Source: Volvox africanus (taxonomy: Eukaryota > Chlorophyta > Chlorophyceae > Chlamydomonadales > Volvocaceae). From it: a stretch of DNA of 64,000 nt. The translations under genes and the position numbers were made by a program. Below, one piece after another: positions 21,277-31,568 of the stretch; positions within the stretch are counted from its first letter, which is position 1, and each line of letters starts with the position of its first letter. The notes under the pieces were generated by a model that saw nothing but the letters and a program-made list of their open reading frames with translations, was not told the DNA's origin and ran no database searches. The DNA is taken from positions 1,991,501-2,055,500 of the forward strand of contig BSDZ01000016.1 in NCBI GenBank assembly GCA_030268105.1, written 5' to 3'.

Positions 21277-21961
21277 CTCTACAGGTCAAAGCCCTTTCTT
21301 TCTGAATTATGGATTCCATCCTGCGCTACCCGTGTGGCGAGAATTGGAAATAAATATCCCTGCGGCTAAAATCTTTGCCAAGTTGTTCCTATCCCGCATG
21401 ACAGACACGAAGGCATGTTTGGATGCGGCACAACAACGGACGACGGACTGATATAATAAATCCAAACGAGACGTAACATTTTCGGTGGGACAAATGGTAT
21501 TATTGAGCACCAAGAACTTGCGTTCGCTCGCCGATGGTTCCCGTAAATTGCTACCTCCCTGGATTGGTCCATATCCCGTTGTTCGCATGGTAGGGAATGT
21601 AGCTGTGGAGCTATCCCTACCTTCTGACATGAATATCCACCCCACATTTCATATTTCCCTCATCCGCCCTTATCGCGGCACAGCACCCATTACAAACGAC
21701 ACCAATGTCCCTGCAGTAATGGACCCTGGTCCCGAGACCTGGATCGCAGGCAAGCAAAAAGTGTATGATGTGGAATGAAAACTGGATTATCAGGTTCGTC
21801 GCATTGGTCGACAATGATGGAAGCGAAAGGTGCACAAATATCTGGTCAAGTGGACTGGTTATTCTAGCGAGCATAACTCTTGGGAGCCGATGCGTAACTT
21901 CTCGCTGGAAATGAAGCCCCTATTGGAGGAAGCTCGCCTACGTGCCACGCAAACCCAATGA
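21277..21961 (+). pseudogene. A-family pol 3' fragment: integrase C-terminus and chromodomain
   Basis: In one frame, from [12 protein letters not shown] of the integrase tail through WIAGKQK to the chromodomain ([17 protein letters not shown]), ending at TGA 21959-21961. At least three in-frame stops (near 21448, 21775 and 21815) make it non-functional. Residues differ consistently from the B family (for example SSEHNSWEP against TDEHNSWEP), which marks it as a separate lineage. Confidence 0.88.
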
Positions 21962-22020
21962 TCTCTGCAGTCGATGCTGTCCAATGCAGCGAGGACGCTG
22001 CATACAGGAGGGGGGATAGT

Positions 22021-22834
22021 TGTTGTACGCGGGTTCGATCACTGTTTGCACCAATGAAGACCGCAACACATTTAAGCATTGTGAAGCATGATACAAGCAT
22101 ATTAGCATGATATACTCGAGTATATCTAGTTAATCAGGCATGCTGCATTATCACCTACAACGTCACGCTGTCGGTCAACATGTTTGAATCGATATCGATA
22201 ATTAATGCGCGACCTATCCATTGGCATATTATATCACGTAATAATATTTTAAATATTATTACCCCATCTACTTCATAAACTATACACGTATGCAAGAATG
22301 CGACGATCACGATGGTTGGGTCGGCAACCGAATATCGATATTCGGACCTTTGCATATTGCATATGTTGCATCCATTAATATCACAGTTTACGTGGTATTT
22401 AGAATGATGCTACGGAGGTACTCACACTTGAGATCGTAATCCAGTGAGACCTGTACTGCACATCGGTATTGCGACGTGATAGGTGAGAGGACGGCTGCCT
22501 AGAGACCGAAGTCGGCTTGATGCTACTTTGGACTAAGTACCCGAGTACTTAACTCTATCTGATACGCATACATAGGATATAATCATTTATATTCGGCCTG
22601 AGCTAATCTAGCACTCCATCTGCAGCCAAGTGATGAATATTGCCCGCGGGGTCTGACAGCAGACTATAAATTTGTAATTGAAGAACATTGTAAGTTGAAT
22701 CTTTCCTTATTCTTGAGTCTTCCGCTGTCTACTATTCGCATTGGATTGCCTTGCTGTTCGTAAGCTTGGTACGCACTCAGCTAACATCCAGACGTGCAGA
22801 TCTAATGTATGATTGAAGAAGGAAGGATACAACA
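22021..22834 (+). repeat. A-family LTR (814 bp), 3' LTR of the fragment to its left
   Basis: Follows a polypurine tract GGAGGGGGGATAGT. Begins TGTTGTACGC and ends GGATACAACA. Matches the LTRs at 45511 and 51679 in opposite orientation. Contains CCGAATATCGATATTCGG and ATATACTCGAGTATAT, both perfect palindromes. The right flank (22835) is B-family pol, showing that an A element inserted into a B element. Confidence 0.9.
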
Positions 22835-23115
22835 TGGAACCCGTCCCTGAGCCTGCTAACGCCCCTGCAGCGATCGAACCAGTTCCCGAGACCTGGATCG
22901 CTGGTAAGCAGAAGTTTTACGATGTGGAGTGGGTGTTAGATTATCGCACGCGTTGTGTGGGCCGACACCGACGTAAGCAGACAGTACACGAGTACTTGGT
23001 CAAGTGGACAGGGTATACCAGCGAGCACAACTCGTGGGAACCGGCATGCAACTTCTCGCAGGACATGAAGCCTCTGCTCGAAGAAGCCCGCAAACGTGCC
23101 ACACAAGCCCAATGA
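22835..23115 (+). pseudogene. B-family pol tail with chromodomain
   Basis: Last ~93 codons of a B pol, from [15 protein letters not shown] to RATQAQ and stop at 23113-23115, open and with an intact chromodomain. The upstream part is displaced by the A element to the left. A slightly altered hairpin and a polypurine tract follow (23137-23174). Confidence 0.88.
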
Positions 23116-23174
23116 CCCCTGCAGTCGATGCTGTATGAAGCAGCGAGGATGCTGCATACGGGAGGGGGGATAAT

Positions 23175-23573
23175 TGTTGTGCCACGGTTCGTTTCCTGCC
23201 GATGTGTAGGTCGATGCGACGCTACCAGGCGAAGTGCTGTCTTGATGAACGCATGAATGACTTATGCATATGAATGAACTTGCATGACATAAATGTATTT
23301 GCATACATTTATATACATTTTGGCATGTTACCATTATACATCGTGACATTGCATCATGGCTGATCCGCCTAGCATGCATGAAATCCCGAACGATCAAGGA
23401 GTGCATTATGCTCGTGCTATGGAACGATAAGTAATATTATTTGATATAATATTACTTCATTACAGCACACGTTGAGAGCGCCGCACCCGTCGCGATACAT
23501 GCCTTGCAACCAAATATTGTAATTCGGACCCTTGCATCATGCGAATGCCGGAAAGGCTTATCGGTTGTCATGG
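23175..23573 (+). repeat. B LTR, truncated after about 400 bases
   Basis: Begins TGTTGTGCCACGG and stops abruptly near 23573, where RNase H coding sequence takes over. Confidence 0.85.
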
Positions 23574-23683
23574 CGCTGTTACCTCGAGGGACGCCCATTT
23601 ACTTTAAAGACTGACCACAAGCCCCTAACATTTTTGCAAAGCGTTCCGACGTTGAACCGCCGTCAGGCTAGGTGGATGGAATA
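23574..23683 (+). pseudogene. B-family RNase H fragment (about 37 codons)
   Basis: Encodes [18 protein letters not shown] and onward to ARWMEY, identical in type to RNase H of the B pol. Flanked on the left by a truncated B LTR and on the right by an inverted B LTR, so it is a rearrangement product rather than part of an ordered element. Confidence 0.85.
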
Positions 23684-24222
23684 TGTTGTACCTCTCCTTT
23701 GAGTTTGCTCATAAGTATCTGTGCGTCTGAAGGCTTTTGATACTGATGCACGAGCACTTGCAAGTACAGCAAGGCAAGCGAGAGCAAACAGTGACAGTGG
23801 AAGACGTCAAGACAAGAAGAGATAAAGCTTACAATCTTACAGACCAAAGCGATGCAATGGATGTAATCGCCGTGAGCGCCGGAAGCAAGCAATCATCACG
23901 CAGCGGTGACAAGCGAAGTTCAGGCTTAGCTTGGGCTAAGTAGAAGAGCGTTTAGCAATAATAATGTTGAACACAGAAGTGTTCTCCGATATCAAATGTC
24001 TTGTCTTACTTAGCCGTCCTCGCATCTGTTATACTTGCAGCATCGCGATGCCTTACAACTCACACTAGGAGGCCGATCCTAAGTGTGACAAAGTGTGAAT
24101 ACATTTATGTCATGCAAGTTCATTCATATGCATAAGTCATTCATGCGTTCATCAAGACAGCACTTCGCCTCGTAGCGTCGCATCAACCTACACATCGGCG
24201 GGAAACGAACCATGGCACAACA
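23684..24222 (-). repeat. B LTR, inverted, with internal deletion
   Basis: On the plus strand it starts TGTTGTACCTC and ends GCACAACA, so it is reversed. About 300 bases are missing near 24090, where the sequence jumps from the P4 palindrome region to the ATG-rich first third. Confidence 0.85.
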
Positions 24223-24973
24223 CACTTGACCAAGATGGTTCACTTAGCCCCCTGCACCTCGTCTTGCACCGCTGAGCAAACAGCATGATTATTTTTCGAT
24301 AACGTGGTCCGATTGCATGGCATTCCTAAAAATGTGATATCCGATCACGGCGGTCAATTCACGGCTAAGTTTTGGGAAGCGCTATGTGAACTCGTCGGTA
24401 TGCGCGTTCATTTGAGCACAGCATATCATCCACAATCCGATGGGCAAACCGAACGCACAAATCGCACATTGGGTGATATGTTACGAAATTTTGAGGGACG
24501 CACACCCTCTGTTTGGGATACATTCCTGACTTCGGCAGAATTCGCGCTGAACAACGCTGTTAATCGCTCTACAGGTCAAAGCCCTTTCTTTCTGAATTAT
24601 GGTAGGGAATGTAGCTGTGGAGCTATCCCTACCTTCTGGCATGAATATCCACCCCACGTTTCATATTTCACTCATTCGTCCTTATCGCGGCACCGCGCCC
24701 GTCACAAACGACACCAAAGCCCCTGCAGTAATGGACCCCGGTCCCGAGACCTGGATCGCAGGCAAGCAAAAGGTGTATGATGTGGAGCGGATACTGGATT
24801 ATCGGGTTTGTCGTATAGGTCGACAGCGACGAAAGCGGAAAGTGCACGAATATCTGGTCAAGTGGACTGGCTATTCTAGCGAGCATAACTCTTGGGAGCC
24901 GATGCTTAATTTCTCGCCAGAAATGAAGCCCCTATTGGAGGAAGCTCGTCTACGTGCCACGCAGACCCAATGA
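24223..24973 (+). pseudogene. A-family integrase-chromodomain fragment with internal deletion
   Basis: Begins in the integrase core ([14 protein letters not shown]), has an in-frame TGA near 24284, then DHGGQFTAKFWEAL and the catalytic region. At 24598-24602 the text jumps from LNYG to the later VGNVAVELS segment, a deletion of about 280 bases at an ATGG microhomology that changes the frame. It then runs intact through the chromodomain to the stop after RATQTQ. The hairpin and a polypurine tract follow. Confidence 0.87.
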
Positions 24974-25032
24974 TATCTGCAGTCAATGCTGTTCGATGCA
25001 GCGAGGACGCTGCATACGGGAGGGGGGATAGT

Positions 25033-25779
25033 TGTTGTATGCCAGTTCAATCACCGTTCACATCAAAGTAGGTCGCAATACATTCGAGCATTATGAAGCA
25101 TGATATAATCATATTAGCATGATATACTCGACTATATCTAGCTAATCAGGCATGTCGCATTAGCATCCACGACATCGCGCTGTCGGTCAACATGTTTGAC
25201 TCAAGGCTGATAATTAATGCGTGATCTATCTGTTGGCATAGTATCTCACGTTATAATACTTTAAATATTATTACCTCATCCGTGTCATAAACCATACACG
25301 TATGCGAGAATGCGACAATCGCGATGGTTGGGTTGGCAACTGAATATCAATATTCGGACCTTCGCATATTGCATGCGTTGCATCCATTAATATCACGGAT
25401 TACGCGGTATTTAGAATAGTGCTATGAATGTACTCACACTTGAGATCGAAATCCAGTGAGACCTGTACTGCAAATCGGAATCATGACGTAATAGGTGAGA
25501 GGACGGCCACCTAGAGACCGAAGTCGGCTTGACGCTATTTTGAATTAAGTACTCGTGTACTTAACACAATCTAATTCGGATATATACGTTTTATGCATTT
25601 ATATTCGGCCTGAGCTATTCCAGCATAGCATCTTCAGCCGGATGATGAACATTGCCCGCGGGGTCTGACGGCCGACTACCCATTTGTAACGAAGAATATG
25701 GTAAGTTGAATCTTTCCTTATTGTTTAGTCTTCCACTGTCACTTTCCTTGCATTGAATCGCCTTGCTGTTTGTAAGCTC
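25033..25779 (+). repeat. A-family LTR, 3' truncated
   Basis: Begins TGTTGTATGCC after a polypurine tract and runs about 747 bases. The last ~65 bases are missing; B-family integrase coding sequence starts at 25780. Confidence 0.85.
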
Positions 25780-27078
25780 GAGGACCCGTTAGCAGGACAC
25801 CCTGGTAGCAAGCGATTGGTCAAGTTGGTGCAACGTTCCTTCTGGTGGCCTCGTTTGGCTAAGGATGCAGCGAACTTCGTACAGACATGCAGTCTGTGCC
25901 AGCGCAATAAGGCTTTGTCCGGTAAGGGCCATGGGTTGTTGCAACCGTTGCCTGTCCCGGATGCGCCTTGGGAAAGTGTTTCCATGGACTTTGTAGTTGC
26001 ACTGCCCAAAACTGAGGGGGGATATGATGCGGTGTTTGTGATGGTCGATCGTCTGACTAACATGGTCCACCTAGCACCATGTACATCGTCCTGCACGGCT
26101 GAGCAAACGGCACGATTGTTTTTCGACAATGTGGTTCGGTTACACGGTGTTCCCAAAAACGTGATCTCTGACCGCGGTGGGCAGCTCACGTCTAAGTTTT
26201 GGGAAGCGCTCTGCAAGCTAGTTGGCATGCGAGTCAACCTGAGCACAGCGTACCACCCGCAGACTGATGGTCAAACCGAACGCACAAACCGCACGTTGGG
26301 TGATATGTTGCGCAATTATGCTGGTCGCACACCCCTTGTTTGGGATACGTTTTTGACCACGGCAGAATTCGCGCTTAACAATGCTGTTAACCGCTCTACA
26401 GGCAAAAGTCCGTTCTTTCTCAACTACGGGTTTCATCCCTCGCTACCCGTGTGGCGTGAGTTGGAAGTGAATGTGCCTGCTGCTAAGATCTTTGCCAAGT
26501 CTTTTATGTCCCGTATCACAGACGCGAAGGCATGTTTGGACGCGGTGCAGCAACGAACGACGGAGTACTACAACAAATCCAAGCAGGATGTGAAGTTTTT
26601 GGAAGGGCAACTCGTGTTGCTAAGCACCAAGAACTTGCGTACCTTGGCCGATGGATCCCGAAAACTTTTACCCCGCTGGATTGGTCCATATCCTGTCGTG
26701 CGCATGGTCGGGAATGTGGCTGTTGAACTCGCATTGCCCGCTGATATGACCATTCACCCCACGTTTCACGTATCACTTGTCCGTCCTTATCGTGGTACGG
26801 AACCCGTCCCTGAGCCTGCTAACGCCCCCGCAGCGATCGAACCAGTTCCCGAGACCTGGATCGCTGGTAAACAGAAGTTTTACAATGTGGAGCGGGTGTT
26901 AGATTACCGCGCGCGTCTTGTGGGCCGACACCGACGTAAGCAGACAGTACACGAGTACTTGGTCAAGTGGACAGGGTATACCAGCGAGCACAACTCATGG
27001 GAACCGGCATGCAACTTCTCGCAGGACATGAAGCCTCTGCTCGAAGAAGCCCGCAAACGTGCCACACAAGCCCAATGA
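25780..27078 (+). CDS. B-family integrase-chromodomain fragment, uninterrupted
   Basis: About 430 codons, all open: from [12 protein letters not shown] in the HHCC domain, through the DDE core (MDFVVAL, SDRGGQL, ERTNRTL), the C-terminal integrase domain and the chromodomain, to the stop at 27078. The 5' part of the element is missing and the coding sequence is fused to a truncated A LTR, so this is a remnant despite the clean frame. SDRGGQL replaces the usual SDRGGQF. Confidence 0.88.
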   Translation, partial: EDPLAGHPGSKRLVKLVQRSFWWPRLAKDAANFVQTCSLCQRNKALSGKGHGLLQPLPVPDAPWESVSMDFVVALPKTEGGYDAVFVMVDRLTNMVHLAPCTSSCTAEQTARLFFDNVVRLHGVPKNVISDRGGQLTSKFWEALCKLVGMRVNLSTAYHPQTDGQTERTNRTLGDMLRNYAGRTPLVWDTFLTTAEFALNNAVNRSTGKSPFFLNYGFHPSLPVWRELEVNVPAAKIFAKSFMSRITDAKACLDAVQQRTTEYYNKSKQDVKFLEGQLVLLSTKNLRTLADGSRKLLPRWIGPYPVVRMVGNVAVELALPADMTIHPTFHVSLVRPYRGTEPVPEPANAPAAIEPVPETWIAGKQKFYNVERVLDYRARLVGRHRRKQTVHEYLVKWTGYTSEHNSWEPACNFSQDMKPLLEEARKRATQAQ

Positions 27079-27137
27079 CCCCTGCAGTCGATGCTGTATG
27101 AAGCAGCGAGGACGCTGCATACGGGAGGGGGGATAAT

Positions 27138-27970
27138 TGTTGTGCCACGGTTCGTTTCCTGCTGATGCGTAGGTCAATGCGACGCTACGAGGCGAAGTGC
27201 TGTCTTGATGAACGCATGAATGACTTATGCATATGAATGAACTTGCATGACATAAATGTATTTGCATACATTTATATACATTTTGGCATGTTACCATTAT
27301 ACATCGTGACATTGCATCATGGCTGATCCGCCTAGCATGCATGAAATCCCGAACGATCGAGGAGTGCATTATGCTCGTGCTATGGAACGATAAGTAATAT
27401 TACTTGGTATAATATTACTTCATTACAGCACACGTTGAGAGCGCCGCACCTGTCGTGATACATGCCTTGCAACCGAATATCGTAATTTGGACCCTTGCAT
27501 CATGCGAATGCCGGAAAGGCTTATCGGTTGTTATACGTAGACATCGCCTATGCGCAGTAGGGTTGTCACACTTAGGATCGGCCTCCTAGTGTGAGTTGTA
27601 TGGCGTCACGATGCTGCGAGTATAACAGATGCGAGGACGGCTAAGTAAGATAAGACATTTGATACCGGAGAACACTCGTGTGTTCAATACTATTATTGCT
27701 AAACGCTCTTCTACTTAGCCAGAGCTAAGCCTGAAGTTCGCTTATCACCGCCGCGTGATGATTGCTTGCTTCCGGCGCTGACGGCGATTACGTCCATTGC
27801 ATCGCTTCGGTCTGCATTGTTGTAAGTTATATCTCTTCTTGCCTCGAAGTCTTCCGCTGTCTTTGTTTGCTCTCGATTGCCTTGCTGTACTTGCAAGTGC
27901 TCGCGCATCGGTCTCGAAAGTCTTCAGACGTGCAGATACTTATGAGCAAACGCGAAGGAGAGGTACAACA
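27138..27970 (+). repeat. B LTR (833 bp), 3' LTR of the fragment to its left
   Basis: Follows hairpin and polypurine tract (27102-27137). Begins TGTTGTGCCACGG, ends GGTACAACA at 27970. The right flank is an inverted A LTR cut internally. Confidence 0.9.
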
Positions 27971-28595
27971 GGCAGCATTCATCATACGGCATGAAATGAT
28001 ATGCTGGAATAGCTCAGGCTGATAATAAATGAGTAAAGCGTATGTATGGGAATCAGATTGAGTTAAGCACGTGGGTACTTAGGGTTTTAAGTAGCTTCGA
28101 GCCGACTTCAGTCTCTAGGCAGCCGTCCTCGCACCTATCACGCTCACGATACCGATGTGCAATACAAGTCTCACTGGATTCTGATCTCAAGTGTGAGTAC
28201 TATTATGGCACTGTTCTAAATATCGTGTAATCCGTGATATTAATGGATGCAATGTATACAGTGTGCAAAGGTCCGAATATCGGTATTCGGTTGCCGACCC
28301 AACCATCGTGATCATTGCGTTGCTGCATGCACGTATGGTTTGTGATACGAATGAGGTAATAATATTTGAATTATTATTACTTGATATATTATTCCATAAT
28401 GGGTTTGCGCATTGATATCAGCCTTGAGTCAAACATGTTGACTGACAGCACGATGTCGTGAATGATAATGCGGCGTGCTACATTAGCTATATATATTCGA
28501 ATATATCATGCTAATATGCTCATATCATGCTCAGTCGTGTTCGGATGAGTTCAAGCCTACTTCGACATAAGCGGTGATCGAACCGGCGTACAACA
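27971..28595 (-). repeat. A-family LTR, inverted, truncated
   Basis: Continues the A LTR pattern from the GGCAGC...TTCATCATACGGC region to the terminus GGCGTACAACA, matching 57030-57641. The first ~200 bases (plus-strand order) are absent, replaced by the B LTR at the left. Confidence 0.85.
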
Positions 28596-28847
28596 TGGTG
28601 AATCCTTTCTGTGATGGCTTATCTGCATGCTCATGTATGTTTAGCTTGCTGATCCCTGCCTCAAACCCCTAGATGACATAATTCGCGGTCTCAATTCAAT
28701 TCCTGGTTACAGGTCAGAGCTGGTTGATTATGTAGGTCTGATTAGCCTGAGCTATGTAATGGGAATACACTACCGAGGATCTCCACTTATTAAGACAGTG
28801 TCAGCCGTCTTAACGATGGCAATCACTGAAAGAGTAGGGCAACGTAT
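28596..28847. repeat. Dispersed 252-bp repeat R, copy 1
   Basis: From TGGTGAATCCTTTCTG to GAGTAGGGCAACGTAT; about 90% like the copy at 54997-55248. It starts immediately after the A LTR end. No coding potential and no clear terminal repeats. Confidence 0.75.
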
Positions 28848-29099
28848 GAAACGTGTCCCAATAGTCCGATTAGGACAAGACAACGTCGGGTTTAGCTATC
28901 TAATGCTTCAATTATAAGGAGTGTACGGTCGCAGGCTAAGCTCGTTACAGTCCGTAACAGTACGACAACTAGACGCTGACTAGACCGCCATCAACGTCAA
29001 TACAGCTATGTCAAGGTAGGAACTCACCGATATCCTTCCTGGGTTGTGCAATTGTCCATAACGTTGGAACAGACCTGAGACTAGTGGCAACTTGAGAAC
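28848..29099. other. Unassigned spacer
   Basis: No gene or repeat recognised between repeat R and the alignable part of the copia LTR. The true 5' start of that LTR may lie within it. Confidence 0.4.
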
Positions 29100-29235
29100 C
29101 AGTACAACTGACTTGGATCCGGAGCTAAGGGATCTTTCATCCCTAGTGACTGCGCTATCTCTGTCTGTCTTAGTCATTGTAATATATGGCGAACTCTCGG
29201 CTCTGTGTTTCCTTGATACTTCAGGATGATTAACA
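29100..29235 (+). repeat. 5' LTR of copia family 2 (alignable part)
   Basis: From about ACTGACTTGG to GATTAACA, matching 33438-33565 with small differences, including a 4-base duplication GTCT. The region before 29100 is too diverged from the 3' LTR start (TGTTGATGTCC) to place the boundary. Confidence 0.75.
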
Positions 29236-29251
29236 GGTTATGAGCCCCGCG
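29236..29251 (+). other. Copia family 2 primer site, tRNA-Met anticodon-arm type
   Basis: GGTTATGAGCCCCGCG abuts the LTR end without spacer. It shares 13 bases with the primer sites of the other copia family. Confidence 0.75.
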
Positions 29252-29385
29252 CCTTGATTTAGGTGCGGCTCGTCACTGCGATACTTGCAGACTCTGTTAT
29301 TAGAGTGGCACCTGATATTTAGGGCCTGACTAGGAGAATGTCAAGACCTGAGAAGATACCGGCATAGGAGAAGATCGAGGACTGG

Positions 29386-30436
29386 TTGACTTGGGAGGTC
29401 TCAGCCAGAAATGCTTTGACTTTGGAGGACATGTGGGATTCAACCGAACGCAAGCCTAAGTCTGCCTGTGAAAAGGCAGACTTAGGCCTTTTTCGTGCTG
29501 TGAAAAGGCAGCACGAGCCAAGGCCAAGCAGGTCCTGTAAGTCACCCCCAAGTATCGGCAACTACTGGCTGATGATCCGGCGGCTGGCTGGGACGTGCTT
29601 AAAAATGAGTTTGTCGACCAGGTATCAGCAAAATAAACTGAGTACCACGAAAGGTTGACTGACATTAGGCTGGGCGTCGGTGGAGGCGTAGCAGTTGATG
29701 AAAGCATTTCTTTAACTATCTTCATCTATCTTCAAAGCACTGAGCAACTACGTGACACACTCAAGTTGACCGGATTTATTTTCTGAAGTGCATCGTGGTT
29801 GCTAATACCTTGAAAGGACTTCCGGAGACATACAGAGTTGTGGTTGATCAACTAACAGCGAGCAATGTCGAAGGAAAAGCCACCATCCAGACCATAAGGC
29901 CTGTTCTAAGGGCGCATGAAGCAACGGTCAAGGAGAGGGAGCAACAAGAGAGCGTGAAGGTCATGGCGATGAGAAACCGAGGATGCTACAATGGCAGTCG
30001 TCCACAGCAGCGGCAACAGCAATCACGGCAGCAACCACCGTGACAGCAGCAGCCGCAGCAACCACCAGAGGAGAAAGGCAGCGCGTGGCAGCCGAGGTAC
30101 GTTAAGTGTAAACAATTGGGGCACATGCGATATGATTGCTCCCAGCTGCGGAGCCAGCAGCAGCAGCAAAACCACCACGGCGGCTGGTGAAACGACTTTG
30201 CGATGATCAGCACTGCCGTCGCCGCCAAGCTGAAACAGGCACACGACGCGGTCCACGAGTATGCGGACTGGAGGCTGGACACAGGAGCAGCGCTGCATGT
30301 CACAGACTGCATGGAGGACCTAGAAGATTTCGTCCCAGTGGAGAATGGGCCGATCTTGGAGGACGCCTACAAAGTAAAGCAACAAGCGGTGGGCTACGGC
30401 ACCATTGAGCTGGTCGCGTTTGTAATTTGTTGGTGA
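29386..30436 (+). pseudogene. Copia family 2 gag and protease, broken
   Basis: Gag pieces in shifting frames: LTLEDMWDSTERK near 29415, KGLPETYRVVVDQL near 29810. A Gln-rich stretch follows, with an in-frame TGA. The zinc knuckle reads RYVKCKQLGHMRYDC, lacking the first cysteine of the CCHC motif. Protease DTGAALHVTD lies near 30280-30310 with the catalytic Asp retained. Two perfect hairpins interrupt gag at 29454-29516. Confidence 0.82.
29454..29516 (+). repeat. Two adjacent perfect hairpins inside copia gag
   Basis: First: GCCTAAGTCTGCCT (29454-29467), loop GTGAAA, then its exact complement to 29487. Second: TCGTGCTG (29493-29500), loop TGAAAAGG, CAGCACGA to 29516. Both loops contain GTGAAAAGG-like sequence, so the two units look related to one another. 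Confidence 0.8.
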
Positions 30437-31568
30437 CAGAGGTGTGGTGCGTGCCGGGTCTAGGGCACAGGCTGCTGTCGATGAGGACTTTGGATAAGAA
30501 GGGCTATGTGGCTGACATTGGGTCTGGACTGGCGGTAGTAAAGGTGAAGGTAGATTATGGCAAGTTTACCATATGCAGGAGCATCATGTATGGCTAGCTC
30601 CTCCCTGACGGCCTGTATCACCTTAACGTGAAAACGCGCGCTCACTGGAAGCGAGTGAAATCGTTGGCCATGGTAGAGGACTTAGTTGAGCTTCGGCACC
30701 GGCGGTTCAGGCACCTGGGCTATGAAGGCCTGGGGAGGATAGCGCGTGAGGGTATGGTATAACATGTCCACGCACCAGGTTAGAAAATCTGCGGAGGCGA
30801 GGCACAAGTGCGAGCCATGCGTCAAGACAAAGCACACACACCCGCCCCATACCCCGTCAGGCAACATGGTGAACCTGTTGTTGCAGCGTGTGCACATGGA
30901 CGTTCTGAGATGCCTGTCATTTCCAAGGGCGACGCACAGTATGTTGTATGTTTCAGGATGAGCACTTCGGCTTTTCGATGGTGCGGCCAGTGCGCACTTA
31001 AGATATGGTTCCAGAAGCGAACATCAAAGAAGTAATCAATCTGATGGAGACCCAACACGGAATGCGTGTCCTCGAGATACATTCGGACCGTGGGCAAGAG
31101 TGCGTCAACATGTGTTTGCGAAAGTTCTTTTGGGAGAAGGGAATCATGCATGATACGTCCGTCCCCTGAGCAAAATGGCCGTGCGGAGCATCTCAAGCAT
31201 ACACTGTTGGAAAAAGTGCGAGCCATGTGCAGGACGCAAATTTGGGGCAGGAGTTTTGGGCCGAGGCTATTGCAACAGCCTGTGCGGTCTGTAACTGTTC
31301 CCCGTCGAGTGGCAAGGATGCCACCCCTCACAAGCTTTTACACGGCTACAAACCTGATGTCTCAGTTGTGCACATGTTTGGTTGCATGGTGTGGATCTAC
31401 ACTGAGAAGCAGCATCGGGGAAAGCTAGAACCAGTGAGCCAAAAAGGCATCTTTGTGGGGTTTGAGCGTGGCAGCAATGGTTCTTGTGTGTTTTTGCCAA
31501 AGAAAAATGTTGTGGTAGTCACATGCAACGTTTTTGCGCCCCACGTGCAGAGCCAGCTGCGCCGGTGA
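30437..31568 (+). pseudogene. Copia family 2 integrase, broken
   Basis: Fragments of the GAG-pre-integrase and integrase regions: RHRRFRHLGYEGL with the HHCC spacing, CEPCVKTKHTH, the core near 31040-31210 (SPEQNGRAEHLKHTLLEK) and the following LGQEFWAEAIATA block. Frameshifts near 30770, 30960 and 31240 and several stops separate them. Confidence 0.8.

Noticed and set aside
13559..28595. CRISPR-like regular repeats
   Set aside because: The repeats are whole LTRs and hairpins inside them; there are no short repeats with regular unique spacers.
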